The notes under the pieces: generated by a model | What the model was told of the DNA's origin: nothing | The model's database searches: none | The model's input: only the letters and a program-made list of their open reading frames with translations | In this document: positions 56,610 to 64,000 of the stretch, in pieces | Position numbering within the stretch: position 1 is the first letter of the stretch | How the letters are laid out: every line of letters starts with the position of its first letter | Made by a program: the position numbers and the translations under genes | From: Hypericum androsaemum | Taxonomy: Eukaryota > Streptophyta > Magnoliopsida > Malpighiales > Hypericaceae | Assembly (NCBI GenBank): GCA_963995505.1 | Contig: OZ023187.1 | Location: 9,201,176 to 9,265,175, forward strand | DNA: 64,000 nt | Direction of reading: 5' to 3'

Positions 56610-56905
56610 GTCCTGTAGTACCATGTTACAGGTATGACGCACGCGTCAGAGTTTTTTTATAAAAAAATAAAAATATTGACGGACCATAACTTTTGACTCG
56701 TTTAGAGTTTTTGCTATTATAATATATTTTTGGAAAAGAGACTTTAACGATCTACACGGATTATGGCTTTGTTTTTTTAAAATTGATGTGCCATCAGTTT
56801 TTGCCGTTGGGATTGGGATGATGTGCCATTAAAAATTTTGTGCCGTTGGGATGATATGGCGTTGAGATACTGTGTTGTTGGGATGATGTGTTGTTGGATA
56901 TCCCT
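56610..56905 (+). repeat. Dispersed repeat family R1, copy 3
   Basis: It shows 'ggaccataacttttgactcg', 'attataatatatttttgga' and 'aacgatctacacgg', followed by the GATGTGCCATCAG / GCCGTTGGGATGATGTG array. The G+C-rich head is reduced to GACGCACGCGTCAG. It is closest to copy 1. Confidence 0.6.
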
Positions 56906-58351
56906 ATTGCCCAAATAGTGTTGCTAAAAGATCAGGAGCCCCGAATCCAACCCGCTGAACTGTGACTTCGGGATAATTATGCTATTGTTCTGGGCCATCT
57001 TGTTCCCAATTTGCCTTCTGATGTCAATGACTACACTAGTTTTATTTCACCAAATTGGATCCAGTGAAAGACTTGATCAAATGCTCTCAAAAGAAGTTGC
57101 ATTGAAAAATGCACGCTGTGTTGAAGCGAGATTTTTTTTCTTGAAAAAAGTAAATTTCCATTCGCAAAGCATGGTTACAACTTACATCAAGAAATAACAG
57201 ATGCACAGGTTGCAACTTTACACTATTTCATATCCCCCAATACACTACTAACGTATGAAGTTGCAGCCGTGTATTTTGTTAAAATTCTGACTTGGTAAAA
57301 TCTACAGAAAAGAAAAAAACTCAAGATATGAAAAGAGTACCAATTACCCCCTCACATTGATGCTCATTTGATGAATATCTATAGATCCCATAAGGCTTGT
57401 TACACCCAGTAATAGCCCGCCCCATAATAACATAGCAAACCTGGTCATAATCCCTGATTACCACCTTGAGAGCCATATTGTGCAAGGGACGGTACCGAAT
57501 CTTGATGTTGAAGAGAAGCCGAGAAACCAGCCTTCGCTTGAAACAAGAGCAAATGGGGACGAACCCCTCGCCTGACCCACCGCATCCATGGCACATCTGC
57601 AACTCCAACTTTATCGTGCCATTTGTCCTGTTAAGACCTTTGTTAAGAGGTAGAGGGAGGTGTAGAGGAGAAGAAGTGTTGGTCGAAAGAGGTAGACCCC
57701 ACTAATGCTTATGTGTTATAAATTTGTTGAGTTGGATGTCACGTCACACGACGATGTATCACAAGTGATCGGCAAATTAGTGTCGCAGTATTAATTAGTC
57801 TATTTTGATAAGTATATGGTGTTAAATGGACTAATTTCTAGTGAAAAGTGTTAATTAGATTATTTGTACATGTAGAAGAGCTTATTTGCTTTTTATTCCA
57901 AAAAAATTTAGGTAAAGTACATCCTGCCCTCATTGTCATCCCTACAATAACTATACCAACCCATTATAAGTACATATCAGTAACTCTTTGATGAGAATCT
58001 GGATCATAACTGTTCCTACTTATTTCCATATTAATTATGTCATACCATGCAATTTATAATGAAAATGAGATGTCTCGTAAGAGAAACGTTGGCATGATTC
58101 CAATTCAATATGTGGAAATGCTAAACTGGCTTGGGGCACAGCACTTGAATCTCCACCTTGAATCTATTTGGCTTTTCTTTTTTCTTTTTCGAAATACAAT
58201 CCTATCAGGGTATCGAAGGGTCGTTATTCTTACCATTTTCTTTTCAGTTACCTTGTACTTTAGAACTTGCTCCATGAAGTCATCTTCTCTTTTTGAGGGG
58301 TTGAAGTCTAATTGGTATCCACTCTCGAAATATTCTGGGACCAGCCTAGAG
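56906..58351. other. Stretch without a supported gene
   Basis: Several open frames occur. The longest, on the minus strand at about 57596-57321, encodes a cysteine-bearing basic peptide (MCHGCGGSGEGF...) with no family resemblance that I recognise. No splice-consistent gene could be built. Confidence 0.35.
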
Positions 58352-58700
58352 TAGGGATGACAATAGTTTGAATATAATTGGAGATTTTGTTAACCGCATT
58401 CGAAACTGTTGTCAAAGTTCCAAAAACAATCCAAGAACTTTCTTAAAAAGTTTCGATTACAATTCTAACTTTTCAGGAATTGCCTTAACAACAGACTCGT
58501 TGAACTAAAGTTTCAGAATCGTGAAATCGGGTCGGATTTGCTTTTCTAGAGTTAAACCGTGAATTTTGCTTTACAGAAAACGGCGGTTACAATTGTATCC
58601 GAAAGTTTCGGGAACCACCCTGAAATATTGTTAGTTTCAAATATGATTCCCCTTTTCCGAAATTTTACAACCGTCGGTTCCGGAACTATGGCCAAACCTA
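58352..58700. mobile_element. Possible hAT-type MITE
   Basis: The ends TAGGGATGACAATAGTT and, inverted, TAGGTTTGGCCATAGTT agree at 12 of 17 positions. The flanking 8-mers GCCTAGAG and CCTCAGAG agree only in part. The interior is rich in TTTCGG/CCGAAA words in both orientations. Old and uncertain. Confidence 0.4.
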
Positions 58701-58708
58701 CCTCAGAG

Positions 58709-59270
58709 TGGTACGACATGCAATGATCTTTTTCCGGCCAATGTGAGCGTACGAAATTGGACGACATTTCTTAATTAGCTACCGTATCAACTTGTATTAA
58801 AAATGGACTACCAGCTCATTGGACGCCGCATGCAACCTCCCTGCAAAAATATGTGTATGATTGCCAAGTTGGGCGGCAATTTGCTTCAGAAAATAGATAA
58901 TGTACAGATGGTGGTGTGTGTTTCGGATGGTGAGGAAGAAGGTTATTATAAAAAAATTAACGCTACGTTTTTCGATTATACAGAGTGGGGTATTACCCTG
59001 CTTAAATGGAGGAATTAGTCTCTTTTATATATGTTTGAACTCATTCGGTACAAACTATTAATCTGTTTATTAGGACAGATAGGGTGATAATTTATCATAG
59101 CTATCTGTGGTGACATAGATTTAGGGGATGGATTTAGACGTACTTATTATGGAGGTTGGATTTTTTTTTTACCACTATGGAGGTTGGATTGAGTGTTGAT
59201 TGAAGGAGAGTACTCCAGACTATCGGATGATGCCCAATAAATTTCAAGGAAATCTGACAGGCAATATAAA
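58709..59270. other. Stretch without a supported gene
   Basis: A short frame at 58803-59018 is open for 71 residues but shows no domain. Nothing else. Confidence 0.4.
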
Positions 59271-59279
59271 CGTGGAGTA

Positions 59280-59640
59280 ATTTTTTAGTTATATTCTTCC
59301 TTTTTTCTTCACTATTTTTTTTCTCAAATCACTCTGTTTTTGTCTATTCAACTTTACTTTTCTCTCTCCACCTTTATCTTTCTCTCTACATTCTCTTTCC
59401 AGTTTCCTAGGTAAATTTCATTCTTCCTCTTCCTCTTCCTCATCTTCTTACGATTTATCCTCATTTTTTTCCTTCTTCTTCATTTTCATTTTTTTTCTCT
59501 TCCTTTCTGTGTTACCCTTTCTCCTAATCTTCATCTTTTTTCCCTTCTCCTCTTCGTCATCCTCTTCTTTTTTCCCCCTTCTTTCATCTTCTCCTCACTT
59601 GTTTCTCCTCCTCTCCTTCTTTTTTTCCTCACCTGAGATT
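59280..59640. repeat. Pyrimidine tract (C/T-rich) of about 350 bp
   Basis: Almost pure C+T on the plus strand with many TTCTTC and CCTCTTCC words. It occupies the same position relative to the following minisatellite as the CT-rich tract at 54555-54660. Confidence 0.85.
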
Positions 59641-59684
59641 TCATTCCAATTGACGAAATATGTATTTCAACCTGCTATCCTGTT

Positions 59685-59990
59685 ATGTCAAAATGACACG
59701 CCCTATTATGTCAAAATGACATGACCGGTTATGTCAAAATGACATGCTCAATTATGTAAAAAATTACATGATCTATTATGTCAAAATGATATGTCCGTTG
59801 TATCAATTCGAGTATTACACATATTTTTCATTAACTCATTTTATATAAAAAAATTTAGGCCCAAGACATTTAATAAAATTAAAGTAAACATTGTATGCCT
59901 AGTTATGTCAAAATGGCATGCCCGATTATGTCGAAATGACATGCCCAACTACGTCAAAATGGCATGTCCGGTTATGGCATACCCCGTTAA
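59685..59990. repeat. Minisatellite, unit about 24 bp, locus 2
   Basis: Units like GGTTATGTCAAAATGACATG occur at least five times to about 59800 and, after an A+T-rich gap, three to four times at 59900-59985 with GGCATGCCC. Many units contain the perfect inverted repeat ATGTCA-AAA-TGACAT. Confidence 0.88.
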
Positions 59991-60814
59991 TATTTAATAA
60001 TATTTATAATAAAAAATAATTAATTAATTAGTGACAAGAAATGACAATTGAAGATTTTAGTAGCGTGATTTTCTCTTTTTGAATTAGAATCTTGATAAGG
60101 AATTGCGGTTATGAGTTTGTATCATTTCATAACTGCCTCCTTTAATTATTTTTAGCGCGGTTGATTTCAATTCTCTTTTTCAAATTTGCCCATGTCTTTT
60201 CAATATTTTACCATTTTGTTATCGGCCCGCTCTTTGATCTACACGGTCCGAAAAAGACCAATCTCGACCGATTCTGAGCCCACTATAATGAATTAGCTCT
60301 TCTTAGCTATTGATATTGTTGGAGATATGTGATACTCTTGGTGTAATCTTTTACTTGGAATAATACAAATTTATTTTTAAAATAAAAATATATTTAAATT
60401 GAACATCTCTTTAAGTGAATACAAATATGACCAAAGAGCATTTGGCCTAATGGTACAAGATATATAAAAAATTGACAGGGCTTAAAGTTCAATCCTATAC
60501 AAATATAATTATTGGGTGTAAAAAATTATCTTTAAAAAAAATATTGCATCAACTCTCATCGTTAAGGCTACTTTGCAACCTTAAAGGGTCACGTTGCACG
60601 ATGCGTAAACCCCTTGCAAGGCATCCGAGTTTCTAACAACAATATCAATTTTTATAAAATAGTATAGCCGTGAAACCTACACGTAATATGAAACGACTAG
60701 TTTTACGTCCACTTTGAACCAAAATAAGTGATTAACTTTAGATCCTTACACGACTAAAATATGAAAAATTTGGACCTTTTTCTTCTCTATTTGTTTGCTA
60801 ATGCATAAAGTTAT
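59991..60814. other. Stretch without a supported gene
   Basis: A+T-rich; the first part (ATTTATAATAAAAAATAATTAATT) resembles the sequence after minisatellite locus 1. No coding feature. Confidence 0.45.
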
Positions 60815-60948
60815 GGAAAAAGTATACTTGAGTACCATGTGAATTCACGTATTCTATGTTTAAGGTATGTGGTTTAAAATTTTAGATTTGGTCTATGTGA
60901 TTATCTTTGTTCGGACATCCGTTAGTCTTGAGCAGCCTGGGTAGCTGC

Positions 60949-61493
60949 TGTAACACCCCGTGATCCGACCGACTGTCTCCACAGACCAACGCGGGTCTTT
61001 TCCAGCGTGTTTTGTCCTACTCACAAACATCCCTGAATACTTCCCAGGAGGTCACCCATCCTGATCATACTCCCGGCCAAACATGTTTAGCCTTGGAATT
61101 CTCTCAAGTATTTCAAACAGAATAGATCATTTACGGGGTATCACATTTATCCCACCTTAAATACGCGACGTCCTCGTCACGCCAAATAGAACACAGAACA
61201 GTCCCAGAATCGTTTTTGCTCTGATAATAAATGTAACGCCCCGTGATCCGACCGACTGTCTCTACAAACTAACATGGGTCTTTTTCAGCATGTTTTATCC
61301 TCACTCACACGCATCCCGAAAAACTTCCTAAGAGGTCACCCATCCTGATTTTACTCCTGGCCAAACACATTTAACCTTGGAGTTCTCTCAAGATGTGTGC
61401 CAGAAAATAAGGTGCACCTTGTTGGTATGGATAGTACCAATCAAATCACTTAAGCATTTCAGATAGAACAGATCATTTACGGGGGGTATCACA
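60949..61493 (-). mobile_element. Cassandra-type TRIM, complete
   Basis: It is flanked by a perfect GCTGC duplication (60944-60948, 61494-61498). Two LTRs (60949-61145 and 61232-61493) start TGTAAC(A/G)CCCC and end GGTATCACA on the plus strand. On the minus strand both contain a 5S-rRNA-like block with GGATGGGTGACCTCCTGGGA (61044-61063), the Cassandra hallmark. The short interior (61146-61231) has TTATCAGAGC next to the right LTR, a degenerate initiator tRNA-Met primer site, so the element is transcribed leftward. No coding capacity. Confidence 0.93.
61039..61092 (-). promoter_or_regulatory. 5S-rRNA-like RNA polymerase III promoter region in the Cassandra LTR
   Basis: Read on the minus strand it follows the internal control region of plant 5S rRNA: a box A-like AGGCTAAACATGTTTGG, then CGGGAGTATGATC, then the box C GGATGGGTGACCTCCTGGGA. 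Box C is perfect; box A is diverged. The equivalent block in the other LTR (about 61323-61378) is more degraded. Confidence 0.8.
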
Positions 61494-61754
61494 GCTGCCC
61501 CGCTATTTGCTTGTCCATGCAGCGCTCACATCCCCAAAATGACATTATTTGACATCCTACGTGGATGTTCTATTGTTTAATTCATCGCTGACGTGTTGTA
61601 TGGTAAATTATCAAATTGGTCTAAAAACTTGGTAAAAAAAACAAACATATATATTTCTCCTCGTGACGCAAAAGAAATGGTATAAATCCAATACATTTCA
61701 TCATCCTTCAAATATCCAACCCAAAAGGAGAAAGGAACACAAAACAAAATGATC

Positions 61755-62640
61755 TTCTCACCCCCAACCAATTGCCGGCCCCGCTGACGCGTTCTCTCCG
61801 ACCACTGCCACCCTTCTTGACTCTTACCCTCCCAACAGCTCTATCGAGGAGGTCGCCCAGAAGCTCTACCACACCTCTTCCCATTCTGTCTCTCCCCCTC
61901 CTCACACCCCACCCTTTCCTTTTTCGAGCCCTTTACCGCTGATGTCATCCTTTGCATAGTCACTGTTATGATCTTGATTAAGAAGGGTGAATCAAGAAAA
62001 CCCTAATTGAGAAAAGAAGAGGGGAAAAGAGAAAGATATAGATGAAGGGAGAGGAGAGGAGAGGAGGAGTAAAGCATATATTTCCTATAAAAGCTAGTTT
62101 GTTTACAAATGATCAGAATAGTCCCTAAGAGTTCTCTCTTGTCTTATTTATACCCCATACATCCTATTATAATTCAGTCACATAAGGACTTCTATTATAG
62201 CTATTAGGTCCTAAATTATAACAGTCACCAAGCCCGAGGACAACGACGAGATGACGATGATGTGGAGGGTACGGTGTAGATCCACCTTCACTCGTGGGCC
62301 CTGGAGCGATCCAAGTACTTCATTGCGCTCCTCTCCAGCCACTGGAAGGCCAACTGCCAGGTGCTAAAATTACCTATAAGCCCTTCGGGGGGCTTCGTGG
62401 AGAATTACCCAACTGTTCTCAAGTTAATGTACTCGGAGGAGGAGGAGCTAGGGTTCCCGATCAATTCTGCCTCTACAGCGTTAGACGTACTACCAGTCGC
62501 CCCATCTCCTCTTTGAGGACCTCGTGAGGTTCTACCTCGGGGCGGTCCTGTGGACACAGGAGGAGGAGCTTGTTGCCGAGTGTGAGTTACGGCTGCTCGG
62601 TTCCCTCTTGGCCTTCTGTGACTTAGTTTTGACTCGGTAG
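61755..62640 (+). pseudogene. BTB/POZ domain protein pseudogene, split by a solo LTR
   Basis: The 5' part (61755-61960) reads LDSYPPNSSIEEVAQKLYH and then, after a frameshift, FEPFTADVILCIVT, the lead-in to a plant BTB domain. After the solo LTR the frame resumes (KPEDNDE). From 62280 it gives IHLHSWALERSKYFIALLSS, then NYPTVLKLMYSEEEE and NSASTALDVLPVA. A further frameshift near 62503 leads to HLLFEDLVRFYLGAVLWTQEE and a stop at 62638-62640. The order matches plant BTB proteins of the At1g63850 / At2g13690 type (family placement from memory), which act as CUL3 ubiquitin-ligase adaptors. At least three frameshifts and the insertion show it is dead; the C-terminal part of the family protein is missing. 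Confidence 0.78.
61964..62223 (+). mobile_element. Solo LTR (260 bp) in the BTB pseudogene
   Basis: It starts TGTTATGATC and ends AATTATAACA, flanked by a perfect GTCAC duplication (61959-61963, 62224-62228). TGTTAT/ATAACA ends suit Ty1/copia. It contains TTATTTATACCCC near 62147 as a possible TATA-type element. Removing it and one GTCAC copy joins the BTB sequence in one frame. Confidence 0.88.
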
Positions 62641-64000
62641 CGACTAAAGTATACTTTTTCCTAAAGCTATTACTTTCGACCAACTTTTATACGATATCAT
62701 AATATTCTTAATATTGGGATAATTTGGAAGCTTGCTAGCTTAAACAATAAAAAAATGGAAATATCCACTCACTTGATTTTACAAAATATTAAATTAGTAG
62801 TTTCATATTTGAGGTATTTGTTTCTTTACACGCTAGTCATCTTTTGAGAATAGGTGTTATCACTCTCGAGAAATCGGGCATGTCAATTGCCCCAAGGTAT
62901 AATTACCCTGAACCAGTTAAAAAATTCAGTTTTTTAAAATCCAATAAACTTATAAACAAGTTCTTAGTTTAATCCAAATAAAATCCTGAAGCAACACCTT
63001 TCCTTATTCTATATAAATAAAAATGTGACAATGAAATTAATGCATATTTCTCTCCTCACATCCAAAAACTGATCTCGTGCCACGCCTAAAAAATCTGAAA
63101 CAAACAATGTATTTGGTGAGTTACTCAACTTAATAAATTGTGTCTATTCCTTTCACTACCCACACATAATCAATGAAATAGCAAACATAACAACATAAAA
63201 TCACAAATATAAAACAAAATCCAACAACACATACAACACATAATGGACACTGATTTATGGTAGAATCTCTTGGAACATAGTTAGGTAAACTTCCGCTCCC
63301 AAAGGATGGATCGCAATAGTGTAAAGATATATTATCTACCTGAGACACAAATCGTTCCTACGCTTCTGTAAGTAACGTATGTGCTTACGGGGCATAAAAG
63401 TGTAGGAAGGATCCCAACACATTTAGGCTAGATAAATTTAGAATAGATTCCCAAACAGATAACAACAGATTTATTCGAAACAATTCAATACTCCAATTTG
63501 GTTTTGACTTTTTTTTTGGTTTATCCTTCTTGTATTTGAATTCACTGGATAATGGCTAATCCAAATACAATCTGGGTGTGATATTTATATAGTGGCAAAG
63601 TTTTCACAAGAAATATTTACACTCGTGCATTTCCAAAAACTCGAATTTTACACCTTATTAAGTTATAAAAATATCCTCACCCGAGTGTTGTTGGTAATTG
63701 GTTTTGACTTTATTGGCTCACTTATCGTGGTTAGAGTGCTTTATGGAATACCGGCATTGAACTAAAATGCTCCCTTACAAGTTTTTTTTTTCATTTAGCC
63801 TCTTTAGAGGCTTTTTTTTAGGGTTTCTACATAGTGGAAATACCTCTTTAGTACACTTATGAAGGGGCACGCGAGACCCTCGTTCTTCTTTATGCTATCT
63901 TTTGAGAGAAAAGGAGCCCTTTAATAATACCAACGACATATAAAGGACTGACATATAGAAGACTTGTTGTAAGTTTGAGCTATGATTATGTAATTATATC
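62641..64000. other. Stretch without a supported gene; one exon-like frame
   Basis: On the minus strand a frame after an acceptor-like TGTGTCTCAG at about 63340 reads VDNISLHYCDPSFGSGSLPN and YVPRDSTINQCP before turning hydrophobic. It looks more protein-like than its surroundings, but no family is recognised and no partner exon was found. The rest is A+T-rich with no feature. Confidence 0.35.

Larger units (their letters stand above)
60815..61640 (+). repeat. Dispersed repeat family R2, copy 2, interrupted by Cassandra
   Basis: The outer parts (60815-60948 and 61494-61640) match 43655-43920 in order. The interruption lies at GGGTAGCTGC|CCCGC. Confidence 0.55.

Noticed and set aside
57321..57608. 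Cysteine-bearing minus-strand frame as a gene
   Set aside because: The apparent first codon is TTG, no family is recognised, and no neighbouring exon could be joined.
54600..60000. CRISPR-like array from the 24-bp minisatellite
   Set aside because: Units are directly adjacent, diverged and without unique spacers, and the genome is a plant's.
61039..61378. 5S rRNA genes
   Set aside because: Only the internal promoter part matches 5S rRNA, the rest does not, and both copies lie inside Cassandra LTRs with a shared GCTGC duplication.

Overview
This window is nuclear DNA of a flowering plant. The evidence is GT-AG introns in a conserved plant gene, a plant CLE signalling-peptide gene, and a dense layering of plant transposable elements: Tekay- and Athila-type LTR retrotransposons, Cassandra and other TRIMs, L1-type LINEs, hAT and Mutator-like elements. 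The species cannot be told from sequence alone. No rRNA or tRNA gene, CRISPR array or prokaryotic operon is visible.

Only two host genes look intact. The larger (minus strand, 22752 down to 17173) is an eight-exon gene for a protein of about 1391 residues with F-box, split SNF2 helicase, CW zinc finger and RING domains, of the Arabidopsis At3g54460 type. The smaller (minus strand, 53663-53448) is an intronless CLE pre-propeptide of 71 residues with its own TATA box. Two host gene fragments are broken: a BTB/POZ protein (about 61755-62640), split by a solo LTR, and a shortened lipoyl domain of a pyruvate dehydrogenase E2 (about 44416-44600).

Layout: 1-2441 repeats; 2447-10518 a Tekay-like element with ACTAG target duplications, internally deleted, with a hAT derivative in its 3' LTR; 10524-16570 tandem repeats and a degenerate LTR element holding a G-box-rich solo LTR and a SINE fragment; 17173-22752 the SNF2 gene; 23071-24905 one hAT element inside another; 26181-26909 a Mutator-like element with long inverted repeats; 27196-41803 an L1 LINE split by an Athila-type element, itself split in its 3' LTR by a third LTR element, plus a TRIM; 47255-48950 and 49638-51950 two more LINE remnants in opposite orientation; 53448-53663 the CLE gene; 54560-60000 two related minisatellite loci; 60949-61493 a complete Cassandra; 61755-62640 the BTB pseudogene.

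The two host genes show no functional link to each other. What ties the window together is insertion history. Exact target duplications and precise joins of interrupted reading frames allow the order of many events to be read. The least explained piece is the 35488-38661 LTR element. It carries an open reading frame of unknown function, present twice, with no recognisable gag or pol domain.
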